Notes: generated from the letters alone by a model not told the origin. A DNA stretch of 64,000 bases from Dryocola sp051297175 (GCF_051297175.1 NZ_JBINNY010000001.1:1-64000); one strand, 5' to 3'. Counted from the stretch's first letter, positions 18,554 to 27,525 are shown. A program made the numbers and translations.

Positions 18554-19891
18554 TTAGATGATAAAAGAAAGCAGGAACGTCGCGCCCAGCGCCAGCAGGG
18601 AGGCGATAAAGGTCGCCGTTGTATAGTATTTGAACGTCTCGCTAAGCGTGGCGCCGCAGTACTGCTTCACCAGCCAGAACAGGGAATCCGTCACGATGGT
18701 GCAGCCGATAGCTCCGGAGCCAATGGCGATGGCGATAATCTCCGGGCTAACGTTCGGATACAGCGGCAGCATGGGAGCCACAATCGCCGTCGCGCCCATC
18801 ATGGCAACGGTGGCGGAGCCTACGGCGGCGTGCAGGATCAGCGCCACCAGCCAGGCCAGCAGAATCGGGTGCATATGCAGATCCGAAAGCAGCACCGCCA
18901 GCGTATCGGCGAGGCCGCTGGTTTTCAGGATGGCGTTAAACGCGCCCCCGGCACCGATGATCAACAGTATATTGGCGATTGAGCCGAAGCCATTTTCAGT
19001 ATGCGTGAGCAGCGCGCCCATGCCGATGTGCTGGCGGATGCCCAGAATGTAGTAGGCCACAAACACGGCGATAAACATCGCGGTTATCGGGTTGCCGATA
19101 AACTCCAGCAGACCATACAGCGTGCCGCCCTTCGCCATATTCAGCTCGGCGACCGTTTTTACCAGCATCAGGCCGATGGGCAGCAGAACGGTGAATAGCG
19201 TCGCGGCCAACGAAGGCAGCGTTTTCTCATCGCGCACCTTCAGGTCAGAGAATTCAGCGGGTACGGCCTTAAACGGCAGGCGATCGCCGATGAGCTTCAG
19301 GAACAGCGGCCCGCCGACCAGCGATGCCAGCAGCCCCACCAGCAAACCATAAACGATCACGGTGCCCACATCCGCGCCCAGCTTGTTGGTGACAAACAGC
19401 GCCGCCGGATGAGGGGGAACCACGCAGTGCACCGCCATTAGCGCGGTACACAGCGGAATAGCCAGCTTAAGCAGCGAGGTCTGGGTCTTTTTGGCGATTG
19501 AAAATGCCAGCGGGATCAGCAGCACAACGCCGACCTCCACAAACAGCGTGATGCCGCAGATTAGCCCCACCAGCACCATGATGACGTCGGCGGAGAGCCA
19601 GCGGCAGCGCTGTAGCGTCAGGCCGATTCGCTCGGCCGCGCCGGACACCTCCATCATTTTGCCCAAAATGGTGCCAAGCCCGATGACGGCGGCGAGGAAC
19701 CCCAGCGTGCTGCCGATGCCGCTTTCAATGGCGTTGACCATCTCAAGCGGGCTCATGCCCATCATCACGCCGACGTAAAAGCTGGCTAGCAGCAGCGCGA
19801 GGAAAGGGTGGAACTTCATTTTGACGATGGTTAACACGATTAAAATGATGCTACTCAGCAGCGTACCCACGACCCACAGTTCAGTTGCCAT
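18554..19891 (-). CDS. dsdX: D-serine transporter DsdX (GntP family)
   Basis: A 445-residue inner-membrane permease of the gluconate (GntP) family, collinear with E. coli DsdX, the D-serine:H+ symporter. About a dozen hydrophobic segments are visible, starting with LWVVGTLLSSIILIVLTIV; the family motif around ILLIIGAGGAFNAILKTSG is in the second half. It is the first gene of dsdXA and shares its upstream region with dsdC. Confidence 0.96.
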   Translation of the reverse strand: MATELWVVGTLLSSIILIVLTIVKMKFHPFLALLLASFYVGVMMGMSPLEMVNAIESGIGSTLGFLAAVIGLGTILGKMMEVSGAAERIGLTLQRCRWLSADVIMVLVGLICGITLFVEVGVVLLIPLAFSIAKKTQTSLLKLAIPLCTALMAVHCVVPPHPAALFVTNKLGADVGTVIVYGLLVGLLASLVGGPLFLKLIGDRLPFKAVPAEFSDLKVRDEKTLPSLAATLFTVLLPIGLMLVKTVAELNMAKGGTLYGLLEFIGNPITAMFIAVFVAYYILGIRQHIGMGALLTHTENGFGSIANILLIIGAGGAFNAILKTSGLADTLAVLLSDLHMHPILLAWLVALILHAAVGSATVAMMGATAIVAPMLPLYPNVSPEIIAIAIGSGAIGCTIVTDSLFWLVKQYCGATLSETFKYYTTATFIASLLALGATFLLSFII

Positions 19892-19983
19892 ACCCCACCT
19901 CTCCCGAGAATTTGTCTGTGGCTATTGGATAAAAATCACCGTGGGCTGACAAACGATATAAATGGCACTTCACATGTTTTAAA

Positions 19984-20041
19984 TTGAATCAAAAAGGTGA
20001 TTTAGCTTATAAAAAGGCCGTGAAAGTAGACTTTGATTCAA
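19984..20041. promoter_or_regulatory. Paired TTGANTCAA palindromes in dsdX-dsdC gap
   Basis: TTGAATCAAA (19984-19993) and its exact inverse TTTGATTCAA (20032-20041) lie 48 bp apart in the divergent control region. Each half is itself a palindrome, TTGA-N-TCAA. Two dimer sites on roughly the same DNA face fit a LysR-type tetramer such as DsdC, but binding is inferred. Confidence 0.5.
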
Positions 20042-20117
20042 CTTTTATCATCTTAAGGCTGAGTTTTCGGGCAAGTCTTTTACACTATTGCGACGATTTA
20101 TCTTCCAGGAATACGCT

Positions 20118-21047
20118 ATGGATCCGCTTCGCGACGTCAGAAACCGCCTGCTTAACGGCTGGCAGCTTTCCAAACTGTATACTTTTGAAGTGGCCGCCCG
20201 GCACCAGTCCTTTGCCATGGCGGCGGAGGAGCTTTCCCTGAGCGCCAGCGCGGTCAGCCACCGCATTAACCAGCTTGAGCAGGAGCTGGGCATCCAGCTC
20301 TTTGTGCGCTCGCATCGTAAGGTCGAGCTGACCCATGAGGGAAAACGGGTTTTCTGGGCGCTGAAATCCTCGCTGGATACGCTCAACCAGGAGATCCTGG
20401 ATATCAAAAATCAGGAGCTGTCTGGCCTGCTGACCGTTTATTCGCGGCCATCTATCGCCCAGTGCTGGCTGGTGCCCGCGCTTGGGGACTTCACGCGGCG
20501 CTACCCTTCGATTTCCCTCACCGTTCTTACCGGCAACGACAACGTCAACCTGCAGCGTGCGGGAGTCGATCTCGCGCTCTACTTCGACGATGCCCCGTCA
20601 TCGCAGCTCAGCCACCATTTCCTGATGGATGAATCTATCCTGCCCGTGTGCAGCCCGGAGTATGCGCAACGCTTTGAACTTGAAAGCAAGACGTCACACC
20701 TGCGGCACTGTACCCTGCTGCACGATCGCCAGGCGTGGAGCAACGATTCCGGGAGCGACGAATGGCACAGCTGGCTGCAGCACTTTGCCATCGAGCTGCC
20801 ATCGGCCGCAGGGATTGGCTTCGACCGTTCGGACCTGGCGGTGATCGCCGCCGTTAACCATCTTGGCGTGGCGATGGGTCGCAAAAGGCTGGTTCAGAAA
20901 CGCCTGGATCGCGGCGAGCTGATCGCGCCCTTCGGTGAAATGACGCTGAAATGCCACCAGCATTACTACGCTTCCACTTTGCCGGGGCGGCAGTGGCCAA
21001 AAATCGAGGCGTTTATCCAGTGGCTGCAGTCGCAGGCAGCAGGCTGA
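20118..21047 (+). CDS. dsdC: LysR-type activator DsdC
   Basis: The 309-residue D-serine-responsive activator of dsdXA. The winged-helix domain occupies about residues 1-75 (KLYTFEVAARHQSFAMAAEELSLSASAVSHRINQLEQEL); the periplasmic-binding-like effector domain follows. It is collinear with E. coli DsdC. The ATG at 20118 has an AGGA site and gives the family N-terminus MDPLRDVRNRLLNGW; the in-frame upstream extension is not conserved. It reads away from dsdX, the usual layout. Confidence 0.96.
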   Translation: MDPLRDVRNRLLNGWQLSKLYTFEVAARHQSFAMAAEELSLSASAVSHRINQLEQELGIQLFVRSHRKVELTHEGKRVFWALKSSLDTLNQEILDIKNQELSGLLTVYSRPSIAQCWLVPALGDFTRRYPSISLTVLTGNDNVNLQRAGVDLALYFDDAPSSQLSHHFLMDESILPVCSPEYAQRFELESKTSHLRHCTLLHDRQAWSNDSGSDEWHSWLQHFAIELPSAAGIGFDRSDLAVIAAVNHLGVAMGRKRLVQKRLDRGELIAPFGEMTLKCHQHYYASTLPGRQWPKIEAFIQWLQSQAAG

Positions 21048-21169
21048 GCATCGCGCCGCGCCTCACAATTGGGCGACGCGGTTACGTTTTATTTCACTCC
21101 GCATTCCCCGCATTTATGTAAACCGTGCTAAATATTAGTTTTTCCGCCACCGTCATAAAGTTAAAGCCG

Positions 21170-22108
21170 ATGCTTAAGCCCATTCTCGTTGTGACAGCCC
21201 TCTGTTTTAGCACCGGCGTGCTGGCTGCATCGCCGCCTGCCAACGCCGCGCAGACCTATACCAGCCAGCTTGGCGTGGGGATGATTGTCGACTGGGCAAT
21301 TACCGAGCGCGGCATCCGCGAGTTCGATCCGCTGGCGGTGAGGGATTTTAAGCAGCGCGGCATCGGGCACGTGCGCATTCGCGTGGCGGGCGAGCCAACG
21401 CACCAGCGGCTGGTGCATCTGAAAAAAATCGTCGAAGCCTGCCAGCAGTATAACGTTGTGCCGATAATCAGCTATCAGGCGGCGAACGGCGCAGAAAGTG
21501 ATGGGAAAATTGTGGCATGGTGGACAACCGTGGCGCGATTCTTTGCCCAGAGCGATCCGCAGCTGGGCTTCGATATCCTCTATGAACCTTCGGACAAGCT
21601 CACCCGCGCCCAGCTCAATGGCCTTTACGACCGGACCGCGAAGGCTATCCATAAAATCACCCCGCAGCGCATGATATTCATCGCGCCGCAGAACCATACC
21701 CAGCCGGACAGCCTGAAGTGGCCCGCGCAGAACCCGGCCCAGGTGCTCGCAAACTGGCATCTGTTCCCCTATGGCCCGGTGGCGAACGGCGGCAAGCGCG
21801 GCTGGACGACCGGCACCCCGGCGGAAAAAGCCGCCATCCGCGCCAGAATCAACAACGTGCTGCGCTGGCAGCAGAAAACCGGGCATCTTAGCTGGGTTGG
21901 CGCGTGGTCCGTGGGGGACGTGGTGAAGAACGCGCCGGGCAAGCAGCAGATCGCCTTCGCCACCTTCGTTGCCTGCGAGCTGCAAAAAGATCACCTTCCC
22001 TACGCCGTGAGCAACGACAGCAAATATTACGACGGCGAAGAGGGCGCGTGGCGACCTGAAACGCAGCCGCTGCTGGACGCAATTCTCAAACCCCAGTGTG
22101 GAAACTGA
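21170..22108 (+). CDS. Secreted GH5-like (cellulase-fold) protein with altered active site
   Basis: A 312-residue precursor with a signal peptide (cleavage about GVLA-A, residue 19). The rest resembles the glycoside hydrolase 5 TIM barrel: VRIRV on an early strand, LYEP at 137-140 where GH5 has NEP (acid/base E139), WHLFPYGP with the substrate His197, and VGAWSVGD at 243-250 where GH5 enzymes have a GEWS/GEFG motif with the nucleophile Glu. Here that position is Ala245. If the alignment is right, the protein is catalytically impaired or works differently. It stands alone between dsdC and an ABC transporter. The start is chosen to give a normal signal peptide; an upstream GTG would add 15 residues. 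Family assignment is moderate. Confidence 0.6.
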   Translation: MLKPILVVTALCFSTGVLAASPPANAAQTYTSQLGVGMIVDWAITERGIREFDPLAVRDFKQRGIGHVRIRVAGEPTHQRLVHLKKIVEACQQYNVVPIISYQAANGAESDGKIVAWWTTVARFFAQSDPQLGFDILYEPSDKLTRAQLNGLYDRTAKAIHKITPQRMIFIAPQNHTQPDSLKWPAQNPAQVLANWHLFPYGPVANGGKRGWTTGTPAEKAAIRARINNVLRWQQKTGHLSWVGAWSVGDVVKNAPGKQQIAFATFVACELQKDHLPYAVSNDSKYYDGEEGAWRPETQPLLDAILKPQCGN

Positions 22109-22149
22109 GCCGACACGCGAATTTGTGGTTGCCGCGCTCCGTCAAATTA

Positions 22150-22184
22150 TGTATTTTTATGCAAATAAACTGCATAAATACATA
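22150..22184 (+). promoter_or_regulatory. Tandem ARG-box-like sites (ArgR)
   Basis: TGTATTTTTATGCA (22150-22163) fits the ArgR core TGNAT-W4-ATNCA. TGCATAAATACATA (22171-22184) is a poorer second copy. Their centres are 21 bp apart, the spacing of paired 18-bp ARG boxes with a 3-bp gap. They end 17 bp before the transporter's first start codon, a position suited to repression by ArgR with arginine. Confidence 0.55.
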
Positions 22185-22201
22185 ATATATCGGAGCGCCC
22201 T

Positions 22202-22981
22202 ATGATCAGGAAGTTAGCCAGGACAGTCGTTTTTGCCGGATGCATGGCGTCCGCCGCTCTCACCTCAGCTTTCGCCGCACAGCAGACCTACGTGGTCGGC
22301 TCCGGCGGCACCTATCGCCCGTTCGAGTTTGAAAACAGCCAGAAACAGCTGGAAGGTTTTGATATCGACATCATCAAAGCTATCGCCAAAGCAGAAGGCT
22401 TTGATATCAAACTGGTTAACACGCCGTGGGAAGGGATTTTCGCCACGCTGAACTCCGGCGACCGCGACATTATTATTTCCGGCATCACCATCACCGACAA
22501 GCGTAAGGCAATGGTGGCGTTCTCCACGCCTTATTTCCCGGCCGAACAGTCCATCGTGGTGCCCGACGATTCGAAAGTGGGGTCGGTTGCCGCGCTGAAA
22601 GGCAAGAAGGTGGGCGTGGTGAACTCCAGCGCGGGCGACATTGTGGTTTCCGATACGCTGGGCAAAAACAGCACCGATATCAAACGCTTTGATAACACGC
22701 CGCTGATGCTTCAGGAGCTTGCGGAAGACGGCATCGACGCCGCCGTTGGCGACGTGGGCGTTATCAAGTACTACATCAAATCCCACCCTGAAAAAGCCCT
22801 GAAAACCGTTTCTGACGACAAGTTTGAACGCCAGTATTTCGGCATCGCCGTGGCGAAAGACAACCAGGAGCTGCTGGGCAAAATTAACGCCGGCCTGAAA
22901 AAGATCGTTGCCGACGGCACCTACGCGAAGATCTACGCCACATGGTTTGACAGCAACGTTCCCACCCTTCCCGCTGAATAA
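22202..22981 (+). CDS. ABC transporter periplasmic amino-acid-binding protein (family 3)
   Basis: A 259-residue family-3 solute-binding protein with a signal peptide (cleavage about AFA-AQ, residue 25). Typical features are YRPFEFEN, LEGFDIDIIKAIAKAEGF, the DIIISGITITDKRKAMVAFSTPYF hinge/ligand region and the GTYAKIYATWF C-terminus. Ligands of this family are polar amino acids. The upstream ARG-box-like pair suggests arginine or another basic amino acid, but the exact ligand cannot be read from the sequence. First gene of a binding protein-permease-ATPase operon. Confidence 0.88.
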   Translation: MIRKLARTVVFAGCMASAALTSAFAAQQTYVVGSGGTYRPFEFENSQKQLEGFDIDIIKAIAKAEGFDIKLVNTPWEGIFATLNSGDRDIIISGITITDKRKAMVAFSTPYFPAEQSIVVPDDSKVGSVAALKGKKVGVVNSSAGDIVVSDTLGKNSTDIKRFDNTPLMLQELAEDGIDAAVGDVGVIKYYIKSHPEKALKTVSDDKFERQYFGIAVAKDNQELLGKINAGLKKIVADGTYAKIYATWFDSNVPTLPAE

Positions 22982-23023
22982 ATTTGCATCATAAGGGGCC
23001 GTTTTGGCCCCAAAAGGACAGGT

Positions 23024-23788
23024 ATGACCGGATTTCGCTGGGAGATAATCTCAGAATACGCGCCGCTCTTTATGCAGGGCGCGATCATGACCATCAAATG
23101 CACCATCATCTGCGTGATTTTAGGCACCACCTGGGGTTTGCTGCTTGGGCTTGGCCGTATGGCGCATGCCGAGGACGGCCCGTGGAAACACGTTCTGCGT
23201 TACGCCGTGCAGTGGCCGGTGCGCGTTTACGTCAGCGCGTTTCGCGGCACGCCGCTGTTTGTGCAGATCATGGTGGTTCACTTTGCGCTGGTGCCGCTGT
23301 TTATCAACCCGCGCGACGGGATTATGGTCACCAGCGGCCTGATGTCGGTAGATTTCGCCCGCGAGCTGCGTTCTGAATACGGCGCGTTCCTCTCGTGCGT
23401 GGTGGCGATAACGCTCAACGCCGGGGCGTACGTTTCTGAGATCTTCCGTGCGGGCATTCAGTCAATCGATAAGGGCCAGATGGAAGCCTCACGGGCGCTG
23501 GGCATGGGCTGGGGCAAAACGATGCGCAAGGTGATTTTGCCGCAGGCGTTCCGCCGCATCCTGCCGCCGCTGGGCAACAACGCCATCGCGATAGTCAAAG
23601 ACTCGTCGCTCGCATCGGCCATTGGCCTGGCGGATTTGGCCTACGCCGCGCGTACCGTTTCCGGCGCGTATGCGACCTACTGGGAACCGTACCTGACGAT
23701 TTCGCTGGTTTACTGGGTGCTGACGTTCCTGCTCTCGCTGCTGGTGCAACACATGGAAAAGAGGTTTGGCAAAAGTGATTCACGTTAA
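23024..23788 (+). CDS. ABC transporter permease (HisMQ/GlnP type)
   Basis: A 254-residue polar amino-acid permease, 42 bp after the binding-protein gene. It contains the ABC permease EAA loop (EASRALGMGWGKTMRKVILPQAFRRILPPLGNN) that contacts the ATPase, and about five membrane helices. A region of about 50 residues between the early helices (FINPRDGIMVTSGLMSVDFARELRSEYG) is longer than in minimal GlnP proteins. A single permease gene implies a homodimeric channel. It overlaps the ATPase gene by 14 bp. Confidence 0.88.
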   Translation: MTGFRWEIISEYAPLFMQGAIMTIKCTIICVILGTTWGLLLGLGRMAHAEDGPWKHVLRYAVQWPVRVYVSAFRGTPLFVQIMVVHFALVPLFINPRDGIMVTSGLMSVDFARELRSEYGAFLSCVVAITLNAGAYVSEIFRAGIQSIDKGQMEASRALGMGWGKTMRKVILPQAFRRILPPLGNNAIAIVKDSSLASAIGLADLAYAARTVSGAYATYWEPYLTISLVYWVLTFLLSLLVQHMEKRFGKSDSR

Positions 23789-24497
23789 GGACTTACAGAA
23801 ACAGTTTGGCAAAACCCATGTGCTGCGCGGTATTTCATGCGACGTCGCGCCGCAGGAAGTGGTGTGCGTTATCGGGCCGTCAGGCTCCGGCAAAAGCACC
23901 TTTCTGCGCTGCCTGAATGCGCTCGAAAAGCCGGACGGCGGCGAAGTTATGGTGAACGGGTTTGCGGTTCACGACCCGAAAACCAACCTCAACTCGCTGC
24001 GCGAAGGCGTGGGCATGGTGTTCCAGCGCTTCAACCTGTTCCCGCATATGACGGTGCTGGAAAACCTGATCATGGCACCGATGTCCCTGAAAGGACTATC
24101 GAAAGCCGAAGCGGTATCGCGCGCGGAGAAGCTGCTGCAAAAAGTGGGGCTGATCGACAAAATCGACGCCTGGCCTTCAAGCCTGTCGGGCGGGCAGCAG
24201 CAGCGCGTGGCGATTGCCCGTGCGCTGGCCATGGAGCCGTCGATCATCCTGTTCGACGAACCGACCTCCGCGCTTGACCCGGAGCTGGTGGGCGAAGTGT
24301 TGGCGGTAATGAAACAGCTGGCGCTGGAAGGCATGACGATGGTGATTGTGACCCACGAAATGGGCTTCGCCAGAGAAGTGGCCGACCGCGTGGTGTTTAT
24401 CGATCAGGGCGTGATTCAGGAGCAGGGCCCGCCGTCGCAGCTTTTTACCGCGCCGACGAACCCGCGTACCAGGGAGTTTTTGAGCAAGGTGCTTTAG
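23775..24497 (+). CDS. ABC transporter ATPase (GlnQ/HisP type)
   Basis: A 240-residue ATPase that powers the amino-acid importer. Walker A GPSGSGKST is at 34-42, the Q-loop is FQRFNLFPHMT (usually FQQFNLFPHLT; the second Gln is Arg here), the signature is LSGGQQQRV, Walker B is IILFDEPTSALDP and the switch is VTHEMGFA. The GTG at 23775, with GAGG ten bases upstream, was chosen over a TTG 9 bp earlier; it overlaps the permease end by 14 bp, indicating coupled translation. Last gene of the operon, followed by palindromic repeats. Confidence 0.9.
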   Translation: MIHVKDLQKQFGKTHVLRGISCDVAPQEVVCVIGPSGSGKSTFLRCLNALEKPDGGEVMVNGFAVHDPKTNLNSLREGVGMVFQRFNLFPHMTVLENLIMAPMSLKGLSKAEAVSRAEKLLQKVGLIDKIDAWPSSLSGGQQQRVAIARALAMEPSIILFDEPTSALDPELVGEVLAVMKQLALEGMTMVIVTHEMGFAREVADRVVFIDQGVIQEQGPPSQLFTAPTNPRTREFLSKVL

Positions 24498-24507
24498 GCG
24501 AGATTGT

Positions 24508-24580
24508 GTCGGGTGGCGGCTTGCGCCTTACCCGACCTACAAATAACCGTAGGGTGGATAAGCGATAGCGCCATCCACCG
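24508..24580. repeat. REP unit plus GGTGGATAAGCG-type palindromic unit
   Basis: A 33-bp REP element (gtcgggtggcggcttgcgcc... to ...cccgacctac, 24508-24540) is followed by a second palindrome (ggtggataagcg...cgccatccacc, 24551-24579). They fill the convergent gap between the ABC ATPase gene and emrD. Both unit types recur elsewhere in the window. Confidence 0.8.
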
Positions 24581-24582
24581 CT

Positions 24583-25767
24583 TTACACCGCCTCGCCGTG
24601 CTGCTGAAACTTATGCGACAGCGGCAGCCAGCAGAACAAAATCATCACGCCCATCGCCGTCATCAGCATGCCGAGGCTGAACTGCCCGGTCTGCGGCAGC
24701 AGGGCGGAAAACCACGCCATCGCCCCGGAGCCGATATTTTGCAGGCCGCCAACCAGCGCGCCGGCGGTGCCCGCAAGGAACGGGAACGGCTCCATCGCGC
24801 CGCTGGTTGCCAGCGGGAACAGCATGCCCGCGCCGAAGAAGAACAGCGCGGCGGGCACGATGAGCGTCCAGATATTCATAAAGCCGAACCAGCCCGGCAG
24901 CCACATTAAAATTCCGGCGAACAGACAGCTCAGCACCGCCTGCCACATCAGCGACGAAAAGCGCGCGTTCTGGCGGCCCGCGTACCACGATCCGAAAAAC
25001 GCCGCCGGAATCGGCAGAATAAACAGAATGCTCACCACCACGCCGTTTAGCCCGAGCACGCCGCCCATCAGCACGCCGGAACAGGCTTCAAACACCGCCA
25101 CGCCCGCCAGGCCGCCGACCAGCATCAGCAGATAGCAGCTAAACGCACCGCTGCTGAACAGCGTTTTATAGCTGGCGAGCAGCCGCTGCGGCTGTGCCTG
25201 CACCGGGCGAGTTTCCGGCAGCCAGCGCAGCATGCAGAATGCCACAATGGCGCACAGCACCAGCAGGAAGCCGTAACAGGCGCGCCAGCCCCATACCGAA
25301 TCAAGCATCCCACCGATGACCGGTGCCAGCAGCGGGCTAACCAGAATCCCCATGTTCAACAGGCTGTTGGCCTGGCGAAGCGACGAGCCTTCGTACAGGT
25401 CGCGCGGCATGGTTCGCGCCATCACGCCCGCGACGCCGGTCCCCATCCCCTGTAGCGCGCTGGCGATCGTCAGTGCCGGCAGGCTAGAGGCGAACAGCGC
25501 CCAAACGGTGGCGGCGATGAAAATCCCCATGCCCGCCAGAATCACCGGGCGGCGGCCAATGCGGTCTGAAATGGGGCCATAGAAGAGCTGCGACACGCCG
25601 TAGGTCAGCAAATAGGCCGCCATCACGCGCTGAATTGCGCCGTCGCGCACGCCGAGATCGTGGGCCATGTCCGGGATAGTGGGGATATAGATGGTTTGCG
25701 TCATCTGCCCGACAGCGACCAGCAGAATGAGCATCATCAGCAGGTGGATATTGGCTAGCTTCTTCAT
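24583..25767 (-). CDS. emrD: Multidrug efflux MFS transporter EmrD
   Basis: A 12-helix major-facilitator drug:H+ antiporter of 394 residues, the E. coli EmrD length. The motif A region YGPISDRIGRRPVIL and the antiporter motif GMGTGVAGVMART are present. The start MKKLANIHLL aligns with E. coli; 19 in-frame codons upstream are not conserved. In E. coli emrD is next to tisB. Here a DUF1996 gene lies between them. Confidence 0.95.
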   Translation of the reverse strand: MKKLANIHLLMMLILLVAVGQMTQTIYIPTIPDMAHDLGVRDGAIQRVMAAYLLTYGVSQLFYGPISDRIGRRPVILAGMGIFIAATVWALFASSLPALTIASALQGMGTGVAGVMARTMPRDLYEGSSLRQANSLLNMGILVSPLLAPVIGGMLDSVWGWRACYGFLLVLCAIVAFCMLRWLPETRPVQAQPQRLLASYKTLFSSGAFSCYLLMLVGGLAGVAVFEACSGVLMGGVLGLNGVVVSILFILPIPAAFFGSWYAGRQNARFSSLMWQAVLSCLFAGILMWLPGWFGFMNIWTLIVPAALFFFGAGMLFPLATSGAMEPFPFLAGTAGALVGGLQNIGSGAMAWFSALLPQTGQFSLGMLMTAMGVMILFCWLPLSHKFQQHGEAV

Positions 25768-26044
25768 CTTCTCAGGTTGTTTGTGTGGGTAATTGGCTTG
25801 GGTGTCAGATGATGTTGCTGACACGGTCTTAAATTCGAGTGGAATCTACCACAATGGGCGCGGGAAGCCAGACGGCGAGGGGCTTTAGTGAACATGAAAA
25901 ATCGTGCAGTTCGTAAAGAAAAAGTGGCAATTTTTATTGCCAGTGACAATGCTCATTCGCAGGATGATGGAAAGTGAGAAGGGATGATTATCGTTTTGAA
26001 ACCAGGGGCATTTATAACGGAGCCTCTATTTTAAGGAGTGCCCT

Positions 26045-27460
26045 ATGAAACGTTTTTTACCCTTACTCGCCCCGCTGGGAGGAATATTCTGTTTTATGCC
26101 GTCAGCACACGCAGCCGACGGCCAGACTAACGTAGTCTGCGGCTACCATCATACCCTTGGCGACGACGCCATTATGATGTACGGCAAACCAAACGAAGCC
26201 ATGCTGCATGACTTCTTCGGCAACACGGCGACGGACGCGTTTTCTACCTACGACAGCCTGCGTACCCATATCAGCACAACCTGCGATAATAAGGCGGACT
26301 CTTCCGCTTACTGGGCACCGAGCATGCGCCTGCCGGACGGGCAGATCCTCAAGCCGTCTTACCAGAAGACCTATTACCAGGCTAATCAGGTCGAAAAATA
26401 CCCGTTGAACCCGTTCCCAAAAGGGCTTGAGCTGCTGGCGGGTGACCATCACGGTACCGGCCCAAATCCGCATATCAGCTTCCTGTGCGCTAACGGCAAG
26501 GGCTACACGGGTAAGGCTGACCAGGTTTGCGGCCTGCGCGGTGCCGGTGACGCAGTGCAGTTCAATATCGGTATCGCCTTCCCGAACTGCTGGGACGGCG
26601 TAAACCTGAAGCCCATGCACGGCAAAATGAACGCGGCCTACTCCGTGAGCGACGCCTGCCCGGCAGCTTTCCCGGTGAAGATCCCGACCGTGAATATGAA
26701 CGTTGCCTACGTGCTGCCGCAGCTCACCTCGTTGGACGTCAGCAAAATTCAGCTTTCGCTCGATCCGGTGATGGACGGCGATAAGCGCATTGAACAATGG
26801 GGCAGCATTTATACGGCGCACGCTGATTTTATGAATGGCTGGACGGAACAGGGCGCTGAATTCATGACTAAATACTGCATGAACGAAAGCCGTGCCTGCG
26901 GCAAAACCGTGCCGTATAGCTACAACATCGCCAGGGAAGATACCTACGTGTCCAGCGAGGATGCGGACAAAAACTTTGGCGACGAGAACGGGCTGAGAGT
27001 GAAGGACGACTGGCGCAAAGGGCAGCGAAACGTGAACCCGCAGTTGCTGGCGATGCTGAAATTCAAAATCCCGCCGATGCCCACGAATCTGACGCCGGAA
27101 GAGCTTAAGGCCTTCCAGTATCGCCTGCGCATTTACGGGCAGAACACCACGGATAACGCGACGATAGTTTCTTATGCCTACGCGCTGGATAACGACTGGA
27201 GCGAGCAAACCGCCACCTGGAAAAACCATGCGGCGGCCAGCGCCAGCGCCGTGGCTTCACTCCAGATGGACGGCGGCCGCTACTGGCGCGACTACAACGT
27301 CGATAGCTACGTGCGCAAAGCCATTGCCGAAGGTAAAGACGAGGTTTCTATTTACCTTGGCGGCGAGCGAAGCGACCGCCTCATCACCTTTGACGGCAAG
27401 GACAGCGCGCACCCGCCGATGCTGGCCATAACCGCCTACCAGGTGACGCCTGAGCCGTAA
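26045..27460 (+). CDS. Secreted DUF1996 protein with C-terminal DNRLRE/CBM96-like domain
   Basis: A 471-residue precursor with a signal peptide (cleavage AHA-AD, residue 23). Residues about 35-270 carry DUF1996 motifs: GDDAIMMYGKP, HDFFG at 55-59, DSSAYWAPSM, FPKGLELLAGD, FPNCWDG and CPAAFPVKIP. Several Cys could form disulphides. From about 298 a second domain starts DTYVSSEDADKNFGDENGLRV and includes a W-x-EQTATW stretch, typical of DNRLRE/CBM96 carbohydrate-binding beta sandwiches. DUF1996 is best known from fungi; its activity is unknown. It has its own AAGGAG ribosome site and no operon partners. It is inserted between emrD and tisB, which are neighbours in E. coli. Confidence 0.8.
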   Translation: MKRFLPLLAPLGGIFCFMPSAHAADGQTNVVCGYHHTLGDDAIMMYGKPNEAMLHDFFGNTATDAFSTYDSLRTHISTTCDNKADSSAYWAPSMRLPDGQILKPSYQKTYYQANQVEKYPLNPFPKGLELLAGDHHGTGPNPHISFLCANGKGYTGKADQVCGLRGAGDAVQFNIGIAFPNCWDGVNLKPMHGKMNAAYSVSDACPAAFPVKIPTVNMNVAYVLPQLTSLDVSKIQLSLDPVMDGDKRIEQWGSIYTAHADFMNGWTEQGAEFMTKYCMNESRACGKTVPYSYNIAREDTYVSSEDADKNFGDENGLRVKDDWRKGQRNVNPQLLAMLKFKIPPMPTNLTPEELKAFQYRLRIYGQNTTDNATIVSYAYALDNDWSEQTATWKNHAAASASAVASLQMDGGRYWRDYNVDSYVRKAIAEGKDEVSIYLGGERSDRLITFDGKDSAHPPMLAITAYQVTPEP

Positions 27461-27478
27461 TCCATGGATGCATTTATT

Positions 27479-27506
27479 AAAGGGAGGCAGAAATCTGCCT
27501 CCCTTT
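27479..27506. terminator. Bidirectional terminator between DUF1996 gene and tisB
   Basis: A perfect 13-bp stem aaagggaggcaga / tctgcctcccttt with a two-base loop lies 18 bp after the DUF1996 gene and 19 bp beyond the tisB stop on the other strand. A/T tracts on both sides let it serve both transcripts. Confidence 0.85.
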
Positions 27507-27525
27507 GGTGCGACTTGAACATGAG

